The notes under the pieces were generated by a model, which saw nothing but the letters and a program-made list of their open reading frames with translations, had not been told where the DNA came from and searched no databases. From Zobellia galactanivorans (GTDB lineage Bacteria > Bacteroidota > Bacteroidia > Flavobacteriales > Flavobacteriaceae), in contig NC_015844.1 of assembly GCF_000973105.1 (NCBI RefSeq), forward strand, positions 1,546,501 through 1,610,500: DNA of 64,000 bases, in the 5' to 3' direction. Of this stretch, positions 18,121-27,511 are shown one piece after another (within the stretch, counting starts at the first letter, position 1; every line of letters begins with the position of its first letter). The position numbers were made by a program, and so were the translations under genes.

Positions 18121-18147
18121 CTATATTTCCAGTCTTTCGGTCGACAT

Positions 18148-19746
18148 TTAAAACGCATAGCGCTGCGGTCCACCCCTTCGGATTTCCTCGCTCGCATAGG
18201 CTTCAAACTTCTTAAAGTTCTCCCTAAAGGCATTCGTCAACTTAAAGGCCGTAGTATAATAGGCTTCATCATCGTTCCATGTCGTACGCGGACTCAATAC
18301 ACTGGTAGGTACTCCTGGGCATTCCCTTGGCTGTGCAACACCAAACACCGAATGGATATGGTAATCATCATAGGTATATAGCCCCAAGTCCCCATTGAGC
18401 ACGGCATTGATCATAGCCCGGGTATACTTTAGCTTCATACGCGTACCTACTCCGTAAGGACCTCCGGTCCACCCTGTATTGACCAGCCAAACGTTCACCC
18501 CGGCTTCTTTCATTTTCCTACTTAGCATTTCGGCGTATTTGGCCGGATGCAAGGGCATAAACGGTGCTCCGAAACAGGCGGAAAAAGAAGGAACAGGCTC
18601 GACTACCCCAGCTTCGGTGCCCGCAACCTTGGCGGTATAGCCCGAAATGAAATGATAGGCCGCTTGGCTCGGGGTCAATTTCGATATGGGAGGCAATACA
18701 CCAAAGGCATCGGCCGTAAGGAAGAATATATTCTTAGGATTCTTACCCATGGAAGGTCGTTGCACGTTCTCAATATGGCAGATAGGATAACTCACCCTTG
18801 TGTTTTGTGTTATGGAAGTATCGGCAAAATCGACATTACCGGCCTCATCCATGACCACATTCTCTAAAATGGCGCCTTTTTTGATAGCACCGAAGATTTC
18901 GGGTTCGTTCTCTTGCGAAAGGTTGATGACCTTGGCATAGCAACCACCCTCAAAATTAAAAACGGCATTCTCATTGTTCCAACCGTGCTCATCGTCACCA
19001 ATAAGTTTTCGTGAGGCATCGGTAGACAAAGTCGTTTTTCCAGTACCCGAAAGGCCAAAGAATATAGCCGTATCACCATCTTTACCCACATTTGCCGAGC
19101 AGTGCATCGGCAAGGTTTTCTTCTCTACAGGAAGTATAAAGTTCAGCGCTGAGAAAATCCCTTTTTTAATTTCGCCAGTGTAGCCCGTACCCCCGATAAG
19201 CACAATTTTTCGGGTGAAGTTCAAAATTGCGAAATTGTGTTGTCGCGTACCATCGATTTCGGCATCGGCCCTAAAGCCCGGGGCATTTATCACCGTCCAC
19301 TCCGGGTCAAAATTTCTCAATTCCTCTTCCGTAGGCCTGATGAACATATTATAGGCAAATTGATTTGCCCAAGGATGCTCATTGATGACCCTAATATCAA
19401 TTCGATAATTAGGATCGGCACAGGCGTAACAATCGCGCACGTACAACTCCCTTTCATTCAGATAGGCAATCACCTTGTCATAAAGCGCATCGAACTTAGA
19501 GGGCTCAAAGGGAAGGTTGATATCGCCCCACCATACTTTTTTTTCGGTAATCTTATCTTTTACGATAAACCGATCCTTAGGTGACCTACCGGTAAATTCC
19601 CCGGTATTTACCGCCAAGGCCCCAGAAGAGGCTTCCTTTCCCATCTTCTTCTCAAGAGCAATGGCATGTAGCTCTGAAGGAGACAGCTGATAATGCAGAT
19701 TATCGTGCGTGATACCGTACGATTTTAAAGAAATAGATTTTCTCAT
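18148..19746 (-). CDS. pckA: Phosphoenolpyruvate carboxykinase (ATP)
   Basis: A 532-residue gluconeogenic enzyme converting oxaloacetate and ATP to phosphoenolpyruvate. The kinase-1a P-loop is GLSGTGKTTLS; upstream are RSPKDRFIV, GGTGYTGEIKKG and HCSANVG, and downstream LIGDDEHGW with the metal-binding acidic pair, all canonical. Length is normal. Monocistronic. Promoter not clear: the upstream 85 bases are AT-rich and hold TAATTTTA (one mismatch from TAnnTTTG) on the minus strand. Confidence 0.97.
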   Translation of the reverse strand: MRKSISLKSYGITHDNLHYQLSPSELHAIALEKKMGKEASSGALAVNTGEFTGRSPKDRFIVKDKITEKKVWWGDINLPFEPSKFDALYDKVIAYLNERELYVRDCYACADPNYRIDIRVINEHPWANQFAYNMFIRPTEEELRNFDPEWTVINAPGFRADAEIDGTRQHNFAILNFTRKIVLIGGTGYTGEIKKGIFSALNFILPVEKKTLPMHCSANVGKDGDTAIFFGLSGTGKTTLSTDASRKLIGDDEHGWNNENAVFNFEGGCYAKVINLSQENEPEIFGAIKKGAILENVVMDEAGNVDFADTSITQNTRVSYPICHIENVQRPSMGKNPKNIFFLTADAFGVLPPISKLTPSQAAYHFISGYTAKVAGTEAGVVEPVPSFSACFGAPFMPLHPAKYAEMLSRKMKEAGVNVWLVNTGWTGGPYGVGTRMKLKYTRAMINAVLNGDLGLYTYDDYHIHSVFGVAQPRECPGVPTSVLSPRTTWNDDEAYYTTAFKLTNAFRENFKKFEAYASEEIRRGGPQRYAF

Positions 19747-19831
19747 TTTTTGTGAATTGTTAATTCAGAGTTTGTTTTCGGGTATAAAATTATCAAAATA
19801 ATAACTTTACATGCCTTAAAATGAGAATTTA

Positions 19832-20218
19832 TTAGCACAAATATTTATATACCCGATATCCAAATAGGCCCCAACCTACAATAAGCAAGGTACCGCCCAA
19901 TGGGGTTACCAGACCGATTACCCTAAAATCAAAATCGGTCAGACTGTTCATAGCCAAGAGGTAAATAGAGAAAGAAAAACAAAAAATTCCCACCAACACA
20001 AAATAGAAAACCAACTTTTTACTAGCTTCGGGCAATGCTTGCATATTACCTAAAACCAACAACAGCAAGGCATGGTACATTTGGTATCTTACCCCGGTCT
20101 CAAAAGTTTGAATCGCATCGGCATCTACTAATTTTTCCAAGCCATGAGCACCAAAAGCACCCAAAATGACAGCCATAGCCCCTAGGACGATTCCTGTTAG
20201 AAATATTGTTTTGTTCAT
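19832..20218 (-). CDS. DUF423 family small membrane protein
   Basis: 128 residues, four transmembrane segments. AVILGAFGAHGLE near the N-terminus, YQMYHALLLLVLG in the middle and LVTPLGGTLLIVGWGLF near the end are the DUF423 (YwdK/YgdD) landmarks. Inner membrane. Function is not established for the family. It stands alone, divergent from the saccharopine-dehydrogenase-like gene. Confidence 0.9.
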   Translation of the reverse strand: MNKTIFLTGIVLGAMAVILGAFGAHGLEKLVDADAIQTFETGVRYQMYHALLLLVLGNMQALPEASKKLVFYFVLVGIFCFSFSIYLLAMNSLTDFDFRVIGLVTPLGGTLLIVGWGLFGYRVYKYLC

Positions 20219-20299
20219 AACTTATATGATGTATTTTTTTATAAATATAACAATCACTACCTTAGTCTCTCGTTATACCTATTAAAAGTACAAAACTAA

Positions 20300-21679
20300 A
20301 TGTCGCGAAATATACTTGTTATCGGAGCAGGGAAATCTACCTCCTATCTTCTGGATTATTTTCTCGAAAAATCTAATGAAGAGCAACTTCACCTTACCAT
20401 TGGCGACCTCAATCCAGAGTCCATTTCCAAAGCCGTCAAAGACCATAAAAACTGTACGGTAATTCAACTCGACATACAGAACGAAGCCGCAAGAAAGAAA
20501 GCCATAGACGAAAGCGACATTGTGGTCTCTATGCTTCCCGCATTCTTGCACAGTAAGGTTGCCGTCGATTGTTTGGCATTGAACAAGCACTTGGTTACGG
20601 CTTCCTATGTAAGCGATAGCCTAAAGGACTTGGAGGCAGAGGTAAAGAAGAGGGGACTGGTATTTATGAATGAAATAGGCCTCGATCCCGGTATCGACCA
20701 TATGAGTGCCATGCAGATCATTGACAGGATCAGGGACAAAGGCGGAAAAATACTGCTTTTTGAGTCGTTTTGCGGGGGATTGGTCGCTCCTGAAAGTGAC
20801 GACAACCTATGGAATTACAAATTCACCTGGAATCCGCGAAACGTTGTCCTTGCAGGTCAAGGTGGTGCGGCAAAGTTTATTCAGGAAGGCACCTACAAAT
20901 ATCTTCCCTACCATAAACTGTTCCGGCGCACCGAATTTTTCGACATTGAAGGCTATGGCCGTTTTGAAGGCTACGCCAATCGAAACTCTTTAAATTACAG
21001 GGAAGCCTACGGCCTGCAAGATGTGCTCACCCTCTATCGGGGTACGATGCGCCGGGTGGGGTTTTCAAAAGCCTGGAACATGTTCGTACAACTGGGCATG
21101 ACCGACGACAGTTATACCATTGAGAACTCCGAGGACATGTCTTACCGCGAGTTCACCAACCTATTTCTGCCGTATTCCCCAACAGATTCGGTAGAACTAA
21201 AACTTAGGCATTACCTTAAAATCGACCAAGACGACATTATGTGGGAAAAGCTCTTGGAGCTCGACCTTTTTAACGACCAAAAGTCCATTCCGTTAAAACA
21301 TGCCACCCCGGCCCAGATTCTTCAATACATACTGGAAAAGAGCTGGAACCTCAACGACGATGATAAGGACATGATCGTTATGTACCATAAAATAGGTTAC
21401 GAACTTCAAGGCCACAAATACCAAATCGATGCCAATATGGTCGTCATTGGCGAGAACCGAATCCATACGGCCATGGCCAAGACGGTAGGACTACCCGTAG
21501 CCATCGCCACCTTGGCCATCCTGAACAAAAAGATAAGCACCCCCGGCATACAAATACCCATCAAAAAAGAAGTGTACCAACCCATATTAGAAGAACTTAA
21601 ATCATATGGGATCCATTTTAAGGAATACAAAGTACCATACCTAGGCTATAATCCTGATTCCGTGTCCAATGAAGATTAA
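20300..21679 (+). CDS. Saccharopine dehydrogenase-family oxidoreductase
   Basis: A 459-residue Rossmann enzyme: ILVIGAGKSTSYLLDYF at residues 5-21 binds NAD(P), IVVSMLPAFLHSKVA closes the nucleotide site, and MNEIGLDPGIDHMSA with the following FCGGLVAPES is the typical saccharopine dehydrogenase/lysine-ketoglutarate reductase middle. It could act in lysine breakdown or on a polyamine-related substrate as carboxynorspermidine synthase relatives do; the sequence does not decide. An Lrp-type regulator follows in the same direction after 95 bases, which favours amino-acid metabolism. Confidence 0.87.
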   Translation: MSRNILVIGAGKSTSYLLDYFLEKSNEEQLHLTIGDLNPESISKAVKDHKNCTVIQLDIQNEAARKKAIDESDIVVSMLPAFLHSKVAVDCLALNKHLVTASYVSDSLKDLEAEVKKRGLVFMNEIGLDPGIDHMSAMQIIDRIRDKGGKILLFESFCGGLVAPESDDNLWNYKFTWNPRNVVLAGQGGAAKFIQEGTYKYLPYHKLFRRTEFFDIEGYGRFEGYANRNSLNYREAYGLQDVLTLYRGTMRRVGFSKAWNMFVQLGMTDDSYTIENSEDMSYREFTNLFLPYSPTDSVELKLRHYLKIDQDDIMWEKLLELDLFNDQKSIPLKHATPAQILQYILEKSWNLNDDDKDMIVMYHKIGYELQGHKYQIDANMVVIGENRIHTAMAKTVGLPVAIATLAILNKKISTPGIQIPIKKEVYQPILEELKSYGIHFKEYKVPYLGYNPDSVSNED

Positions 21680-21774
21680 GCATATTCATTTAGGCTTTAT
21701 CCAAAACGGCATTTACTAGCGGTATGAAATTCAAACAATAATAGCTACTTTTACCATCAAATTGAAACCCTGAT

Positions 21775-22245
21775 ATGAAACCAAGTAACGATAAAGTAAA
21801 AATTGACGGTATCGACAAAAAGATTCTAAGGTACTTGATGGAAGATGCCAGAAAGCCCATTCTGGAAATTGCCCGAAACATTGGTATATCTGGGGCGGCC
21901 ATTCACCAACGCCTTAGAAAATTAGAGGCATCGGGATTACTGGCCGGTTCAAAATTTATAATCAACCCCAAGGTCATGGGCTACACCACCATGGCCTATA
22001 TAGGCATATACCTCGACAAGGCCATGAGCAACCCTGTTGCCGTAAAACAACTCGAAAAGATTCCCGAAGTACTGGAATGCCACTATACCACGGGCAATTG
22101 GTCTATTCTCATAAAAGTGCTCTGTAAAGACAACGAACACCTGATGCACGTGCTGAACAAGGAAATTCAACAGATAGAAGGGGTATCGCGTACGGAAACC
22201 TTTATTTCCTTGGCCCAGCAAATTGATCGACAAATTCAGATCTAA
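21775..22245 (+). CDS. Lrp/AsnC-family transcriptional regulator
   Basis: 156 residues. The N-terminal helix-turn-helix is DGIDKKILRYLMEDARKPI...GISGAAIHQRLRKLEASG (about 8-55); the C-terminal RAM/AsnC effector domain includes PEVLECHYTTGNWSILIKV and ends EGVSRTETFISL. Usually an octameric amino-acid sensor. Probably regulates or responds with the upstream saccharopine-dehydrogenase-like gene; that link is inference from proximity. Confidence 0.95.
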   Translation: MKPSNDKVKIDGIDKKILRYLMEDARKPILEIARNIGISGAAIHQRLRKLEASGLLAGSKFIINPKVMGYTTMAYIGIYLDKAMSNPVAVKQLEKIPEVLECHYTTGNWSILIKVLCKDNEHLMHVLNKEIQQIEGVSRTETFISLAQQIDRQIQI

Positions 22246-22248
22246 TAT

Positions 22249-22279
22249 TTGTATTAAATCTAAATAAGGATTATTTTTG
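22249..22279 (+). promoter_or_regulatory. Promoter close to the start of the 108-residue gene
   Basis: TTG (22249-22251), 20 bases, TATTTTTG (22272-22279). The -7 box ends 6 bases before ATG 22286, so the message would be nearly leaderless. Confidence 0.55.
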
Positions 22280-22285
22280 TCCTCA

Positions 22286-22612
22286 ATGGTACGCATTCAT
22301 TCATCACAATACTACTCATTTTTCCAATCGGATAAGGAAAGATGTTTTTATATAGACCTCGGTCAGAAGTTGGTGCGTTTATCGTTTTGCCAGCTCTTAT
22401 CGCTGCGTCAAAAAGTGTGGGGCATTACCATTGAACATCACTTTGACGAGGAAATCAACCCCCATGGAATAGAGATCCTGACCCTTTGCAACAGAGAACA
22501 CCTTTTCGTATTGAACACCTTGGAAATTCTCGACCTCAAGGCCTTACTTAGCGATGTATTTTTTGTGCTCGGTATTGCCGCCCAAACGCCCTCCCTTACC
22601 TCCAAAATTTAA
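22286..22612 (+). CDS. Small conserved-looking protein of unknown function
   Basis: 108 residues from ATG 22286; the in-frame TTG at 22277 lies in the -7 box and is rejected. No signal peptide or membrane segment. It has a well-mixed, protein-like composition with VWGITIEHHFDEE, GIEILTLCNREHLFVLNT and a hydrophobic C-terminal helix, and keeps the local codon use, so it looks real. Not recognised. It lies between the Lrp regulator and ferritin. Confidence 0.65.
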   Translation: MVRIHSSQYYSFFQSDKERCFYIDLGQKLVRLSFCQLLSLRQKVWGITIEHHFDEEINPHGIEILTLCNREHLFVLNTLEILDLKALLSDVFFVLGIAAQTPSLTSKI

Positions 22613-22719
22613 ACCTTCCTATTTTTAACCAGTCTAAAACCAGTTATAAATTGGTTAACCCACTAGCTCTGTACACGCTTTTGTGATAACTTTACGTTAG
22701 ACAGATAAAGAAAAAGACA

Positions 22720-23232
22720 ATGAAAGATATAGCGAGACAACAGATGAGTATAAAGGTGGAAAGCATGGATATGCTTAACGCCCAAATACAAATGGAGGGA
22801 AAAGCATCTGCCTCTTATTTGGCCATGGCCTCTTGGTGCGATCAACGGGGTTATACGGGCAGCGCGGACTTTATGTACCAACAAGCGGCCGAGGAAAGGG
22901 AGCATATGATGAAGATTTTCAAGTTCGTCAACGATTGTGGCGGAAATGCCATTTCACCCGAAGTAACAAATATCAACCATGATTTCTCTTCCTTGGAGGA
23001 AGTTTTCGAAACGGCCTTGACCCAAGAAATAGAAGTAAGCAAATCGATCAATCGAATAGTTGCCACAGCCAGGAAGAACAGCGATTTTGGCGTTGAAAAC
23101 TTCATGCAGTGGTTCATTACCGAACAATTGGAAGAGGAAAAGTCAATACGCGACATCTTAGACCTATTTGAACTGATGGGCCGCGACGGTATCGCCTTAA
23201 AACTGATCGATGAACGTATCAATGCAGCATAA
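22720..23232 (+). CDS. Ferritin
   Basis: A 170-residue cytoplasmic iron-storage protein, a four-helix bundle that assembles into a 24-mer and oxidises Fe(II). Ferroxidase ligands are visible in QMEGKASASYLAMASWCDQRG (helix A), AAEEREHMMKIF (helix B, E-x-x-H) and FITEQLEEEKS (helix D). Length and Tyr/Trp placement fit bacterial ferritin rather than bacterioferritin, which would have the haem Met at a different place. Followed by a strong terminator. Confidence 0.95.
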   Translation: MKDIARQQMSIKVESMDMLNAQIQMEGKASASYLAMASWCDQRGYTGSADFMYQQAAEEREHMMKIFKFVNDCGGNAISPEVTNINHDFSSLEEVFETALTQEIEVSKSINRIVATARKNSDFGVENFMQWFITEQLEEEKSIRDILDLFELMGRDGIALKLIDERINAA

Positions 23233-23250
23233 CACTTAGACTAACTCAAG

Positions 23251-23285
23251 AAAAAGGCTGTCTAAATATTTAGACAGCCTTTTTT
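23251..23285 (+). terminator. Terminator after ferritin
   Basis: Near-perfect 17-bp palindrome (AAAAAGGCTGTCTAAAT and its complement) with a run of T at the end; symmetrical, so it may also serve the convergent protease gene. Confidence 0.88.
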
Positions 23286-23306
23286 ATATGCTTATGGTTT
23301 CTTGAA

Positions 23307-24002
23307 TTAATCCCTTCCTCCAAGTACTTGCATTCCCCAATAGACCAAGGTAGCCAAAGAACCGATAGCCGCTACCAAGTAGGTTCGCGCAGCCCACTTT
23401 AAGGCATCCTCTGAGCCCTTGTATTCTTGCGGGGTTACTATGTTCTTTGCTTTCAACCAAGCCAAGGCCCGGTTACTGGCATCGTATTCTACAGGTAGGG
23501 TGATAAAACTGAACAGGGTGGCCATGCCCATCATAACCAATCCGGCAACCGCGATCCAGTACCCAAGACCGACACCTGCGGCAGCACCTAGCATCAGACC
23601 GCCAAAAACGACCCACATAGACATTCCTGAGGTAACGCTTACTACAGGCACCAATTTAGAACGCATGGTCAACCATTCATACGCCTGTGCATGTTGTACG
23701 GCGTGTCCGCATTCATGGGCCGCTACCGCAGCAGAAGCCGCATTTCTTTGGTTATACACACCTTCACTTAGATTTACCGTTTTGTTCTTTGGGTTGTAAT
23801 GATCGGTAAGCATACCGGCGGTAGAAACAACCTTAACATCGCGAATACCATGGTCGGCCAACATTTTTTCGGCTATTTCGGCACCGCTCATTCCATTGCT
23901 CAAATGCACTTTGGAATAATACTTAAACTTGCTCTTGAGCTTACTGCTCACCAACCAGCTTACTAAAGCTATGGCTCCTATCAAAATATAATATCCCATC
24001 AT
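23307..24002 (-). CDS. Membrane zinc metallopeptidase (YugP type)
   Basis: 231 residues, PF04298-type neutral zinc protease. An N-terminal membrane anchor (3-17) is followed by the gluzincin motif HECGH within AVAAHECGHAVQHA (about 93-106), then three hydrophobic segments in the middle and C-terminal parts, and the downstream FITLPVEYDASNRAL where the third ligand Glu is expected. Family members face the membrane; substrates are unknown. Confidence 0.92.
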   Translation of the reverse strand: MMGYYILIGAIALVSWLVSSKLKSKFKYYSKVHLSNGMSGAEIAEKMLADHGIRDVKVVSTAGMLTDHYNPKNKTVNLSEGVYNQRNAASAAVAAHECGHAVQHAQAYEWLTMRSKLVPVVSVTSGMSMWVVFGGLMLGAAAGVGLGYWIAVAGLVMMGMATLFSFITLPVEYDASNRALAWLKAKNIVTPQEYKGSEDALKWAARTYLVAAIGSLATLVYWGMQVLGGRD

Positions 24003-24212
24003 AACTATATTCCTTTTTAAAATTAAATTTAAAGATAATCAAAAACTCTTCATTTCATATACCGGCTCACTTCCCGTGAAGGCGAAGTGCGGCTTTTCAT
24101 AATCCAGACGAAGGCAGACCCTCTGCAATCCGTTACCTTAGCAAAAGCAAAAACCCCGCCAAAAGAAATTGACAAGGTTTTACGAGATAGATTCTGCCAA
24201 AATGTCTTTGGC

Positions 24213-24467
24213 TTATTTGTACTTGAACTTTAAAACCAGCATTAAAAAAAGGAGGCAGGCCGTTACGGCATTGGCCAAGGTAACAGGCAGGCTACTGATC
24301 ATCAAACCGTATACCAGCCACAGGACCACCCCTACAAATAGCACCAGATAGGTCGTAAGCGAAATGTCTTTGGTAGATTTGTCTACCCAAGTTTTGTAGA
24401 CCTGGGGTACATAGCCGGCCGTGGTCAAAATAGCGGCCACCAACCCGAGAATTTCAATATAGTCCAT
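24213..24467 (-). CDS. SemiSWEET sugar transporter
   Basis: 84 residues with three transmembrane helices, the length of bacterial SemiSWEETs. The PQ-loop motif appears in GYVPQVYKTW, followed by STKDISLTTYLVL and an Asn-containing third helix (TLANAVTA). Such proteins dimerise to form a facilitative sugar pore. 27 bases separate it from leuS upstream, so it may be co-transcribed with it. The 24003-24212 interval downstream holds no gene or terminator I can support. Confidence 0.92.
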   Translation of the reverse strand: MDYIEILGLVAAILTTAGYVPQVYKTWVDKSTKDISLTTYLVLFVGVVLWLVYGLMISSLPVTLANAVTACLLFLMLVLKFKYK

Positions 24468-24494
24468 ATTATACCAAGTTGATGGCCGTATAGC

Positions 24495-27431
24495 TTAGCC
24501 TACGATGTTAACAATTTTACCGGGCACCACGATCACTTTTTTAGGCGTACGCCCTTGCAATTGCTGTTGCGTTTTTTCATGGGCCATTACCGCCGCCTCA
24601 ATTTCATCTTTGCTCAAGTCTAGCGGGAGCTCAAGTTTAAAACGCATTTTTCCGTTAAAGGAAACCGGGTATTCCTTACTGCTTTCCACCAGGTATTTTT
24701 CTTCGAATTTCGGAAAAGATACCGTAGCGATCGAACCCTCATGGCCCAACTTGCTCCAAAGCTCCTCGGCAATATGGGGCGCGTAGGGCGATACTAAAAT
24801 TGCCAAGGGCTCCAATACCGCACGGCTGTTACATTTCTGCGAACTCAATTCGTTTACTGCGATCATAAAGGTAGATACCGAGGTATTGAAACTAAAGTTC
24901 TCAATATCTCCCTCAACTTTTTTAATGGTCTTGTGCAGGGTCTTGTAACTGTCTTTTGACGGTTCTGCTTCCGACACCTCAAAGGCACCTTCCGGACCCG
25001 AATGGTACAAACGCCATAGTTTTTTCAAGAAACTGTGCACCCCCGTGATACCCGCAGTGTTCCATGGCTTGGATTGCTCCAAGGGCCCTAAGAACATTTC
25101 GTACAGACGCAATGAATCGGCTCCGTACTCCTCACAAATGGCATCGGGGTTGACCACGTTGTATTTGGACTTGGACATTTTCTCTACTTCGCGGCCAACA
25201 ATGTATTTATCATTATCTCCATCAATCACCTCCCCATTTTCTCCAATAAAAACAGCTTCCCCATATTCTTCTCGCCAATTCCTGAATAACTCTAGATTCA
25301 ATTCATCTGAAGCGTTTACAAAAGAAACATCAACTCTAATTGGCCTAATACCTAATGTCAAAGCCTTAAACTCCGAATTAGGGCCATATTTTTCATGTAC
25401 AACCTTTAAGGCTTTATTTATTACCTCAAATTTATTATCATTTTTAACTTTTAAAGACAAATAAACCTTTGGCAAGCCCAAAGTACCTAACAATTCATAC
25501 ACAAAAGCACTCGTCCCCGTAATCATCCCCTGGTTGATCAACTTTTTAGCAAATTCATCTTTAGGCACCAAACCTAGATCGAACATAAACTTCTGCCAGA
25601 AACGACTATATAGCAAATGCCCCGTAGCATGCTCGCTTCCCCCAATGTACAAGTCCACATCTTGCCAGTATTCTATGGCTTCCTTAGAGAAGATCTCGTT
25701 CTCGTTATGCGGGTCCATGTACCTATTAAAGTACTGTGAGCTTCCCGCCCAACCTGGCATAGTGTTTAACTCAAGAGGAAAAACAGTTTTATTATCAATC
25801 TTATCATTGGCTACAACTTCATTTTTCCCTGTATCCCAAGCCCAAACGGTAGCATTGCCCAAAGGCGGCTCTCCGGTTTCGGTAGGTAAATATTTATCGA
25901 CCTCCGGTAATTTTATAGGTAAATGTTCAGGAGCGATCATCTGTGGCATTCCATCTACATAATACACAGGAAAAGGCTCGCCCCAATAGCGCTGACGGCT
26001 AAAAACGGCATCGCGCAGACGGTAGTTGACCTTACCTTTTCCCACACCCAATTTTTCCAATTCGGCAATAGCCTTTGAAGTAGCCTCCTTATAGCCCAAG
26101 CCGTTCAAAAAGTCGGAATTGGCAATAACGGTGGTCGCCTTATCGGCAAAGGCTTCCTCTGATATATCGACCCCTTCAAAAATATTAGGGATAGGAATAT
26201 TGAAATGCTTCGCAAAATCGTAGTCCCTTTGATCCCCACAAGGCACCGACATTACGGCTCCCGTACCATATCCGGCCAACACATAGTCACCGATCCAAAC
26301 CGGAATCGGCTCTTTGGTAAACGGATGCTCGGCATAGGCTCCGGTAAAAGCACCTGAAATGGTCTTTACATCGGCCATACGTTCCCGTTCGCTACGTTTG
26401 GCCGTAGCTTCTATATAGGCCTCCACCTCCGCCTTCTGTTCGGGCGTGGTTATCTTGGTGACCAGTTCGTGCTCTGGGGCCAAGGTCATAAAACTCACCC
26501 CAAAAATAGTATCGGGACGGGTCGTAAATACGGCTATCTTATGTTCCGACCCTTTTAAGGCGAACTCCACCTCGGCACCTTCACTTCTACCGATCCAGTT
26601 GATCTGTGAATCTTTCAGGGGCTGCGGCCAATCTACCGTATCCAAGCCATCTAGCAAACGCTGGGCATAGGCTGTGATACGCATGCTCCACTGGGTCATT
26701 TTTTTACGGACTACCGGATGCCCCCCGCGTTCGGAGACCCCATTGACGATTTCGTCATTGGCCAAGACCGTACCTAGGGCGGGACACCAGTTGACCTCGC
26801 TTTCCGCCAAATAGGTCAGGCGGTATTTTAATAAAATTTCTTGCTTTTCCTTAGCTGAAAAGGCCTTCCAATCGGCCGCCGAAAACTGCGTTATATCTTC
26901 ATCACAAACCGCCTGTACATTTGCATTCCCCTCTTGTTCGAATATGGAAATCAAATCTTCAATAGCTTCCGCCTTATCGGAAGCTTTATTGTACCACGAA
27001 TTGAACAACTGAATAAAGATCCACTGCGTCCATTTGTAATACTGCGGATCGGAAGTACGTACCTCACGGCTCCAATCAAAAGAAAAGCCCAACTGATCCA
27101 GTTGCCTCCTATAGGTTTTTATATTGGCTTCCGTAGTAATGGCAGGATGCTGTCCGGTCTGGATGGCATACTGCTCCGCCGGCAAGCCAAAAGAATCGTA
27201 GCCTTGCGGGTGCAAGACATTAAAACCTTTGTGTCTTTTATAGCGTGCATAGATATCACTGGCGATGTACCCGAGCGGATGCCCCACATGTAATCCGGCA
27301 CCCGAAGGGTAAGGAAACATGTCCAACACATAGTACTTTGGTTTATCGGAATTGTTCTCGGCCTTGAAGGTTTCGTTCTTGGCCCAAAAGTCTTGCCAAT
27401 CTTTCTCTATTTTCCTAAAATCGTAGTGCAT
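24495..27431 (-). CDS. leuS: Leucyl-tRNA synthetase with enlarged leucine-specific domain
   Basis: 978 residues. HIGH motif HVGHPLGYIASD near residue 50, CP1 editing domain (about 230-430, with GVSFMTLAPEH and GTGAVMSVPCGDQRDYDF), and KMSKSKYNVVNPD near 755. Between NQGMITG (about 633) and the KMSKS loop lies an insert of roughly 110 residues, larger than the roughly 50-residue leucine-specific domain of E. coli LeuRS. The DNA encoding it (about 25190-25530) is visibly more AT-rich than the flanks. All catalytic motifs are intact, so the enzyme should be active. Confidence 0.97.
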   Translation of the reverse strand: MHYDFRKIEKDWQDFWAKNETFKAENNSDKPKYYVLDMFPYPSGAGLHVGHPLGYIASDIYARYKRHKGFNVLHPQGYDSFGLPAEQYAIQTGQHPAITTEANIKTYRRQLDQLGFSFDWSREVRTSDPQYYKWTQWIFIQLFNSWYNKASDKAEAIEDLISIFEQEGNANVQAVCDEDITQFSAADWKAFSAKEKQEILLKYRLTYLAESEVNWCPALGTVLANDEIVNGVSERGGHPVVRKKMTQWSMRITAYAQRLLDGLDTVDWPQPLKDSQINWIGRSEGAEVEFALKGSEHKIAVFTTRPDTIFGVSFMTLAPEHELVTKITTPEQKAEVEAYIEATAKRSERERMADVKTISGAFTGAYAEHPFTKEPIPVWIGDYVLAGYGTGAVMSVPCGDQRDYDFAKHFNIPIPNIFEGVDISEEAFADKATTVIANSDFLNGLGYKEATSKAIAELEKLGVGKGKVNYRLRDAVFSRQRYWGEPFPVYYVDGMPQMIAPEHLPIKLPEVDKYLPTETGEPPLGNATVWAWDTGKNEVVANDKIDNKTVFPLELNTMPGWAGSSQYFNRYMDPHNENEIFSKEAIEYWQDVDLYIGGSEHATGHLLYSRFWQKFMFDLGLVPKDEFAKKLINQGMITGTSAFVYELLGTLGLPKVYLSLKVKNDNKFEVINKALKVVHEKYGPNSEFKALTLGIRPIRVDVSFVNASDELNLELFRNWREEYGEAVFIGENGEVIDGDNDKYIVGREVEKMSKSKYNVVNPDAICEEYGADSLRLYEMFLGPLEQSKPWNTAGITGVHSFLKKLWRLYHSGPEGAFEVSEAEPSKDSYKTLHKTIKKVEGDIENFSFNTSVSTFMIAVNELSSQKCNSRAVLEPLAILVSPYAPHIAEELWSKLGHEGSIATVSFPKFEEKYLVESSKEYPVSFNGKMRFKLELPLDLSKDEIEAAVMAHEKTQQQLQGRTPKKVIVVPGKIVNIVG

Positions 27432-27457
27432 CTGATATCTTTCTTTTCAATGTGGCG

Positions 27458-27465
27458 CAAAAATA
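27458..27465 (-). promoter_or_regulatory. -7 box of leuS (TATTTTTG on minus strand)
   Basis: Perfect TAnnTTTG, 26 bases upstream of the leuS ATG. No TTG at the usual distance upstream. Confidence 0.45.
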
Positions 27466-27511
27466 AGTTTATTCAATTTACTTTCCTAAATTTACGCCCG
27501 TATACGCGATT

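Noticed and set aside
24003-24212. tRNA or small RNA in the gap between the zinc protease and SemiSWEET genes
   Set aside because: Some stem-like stretches near 24065-24100, but no cloverleaf and no conserved tRNA blocks.
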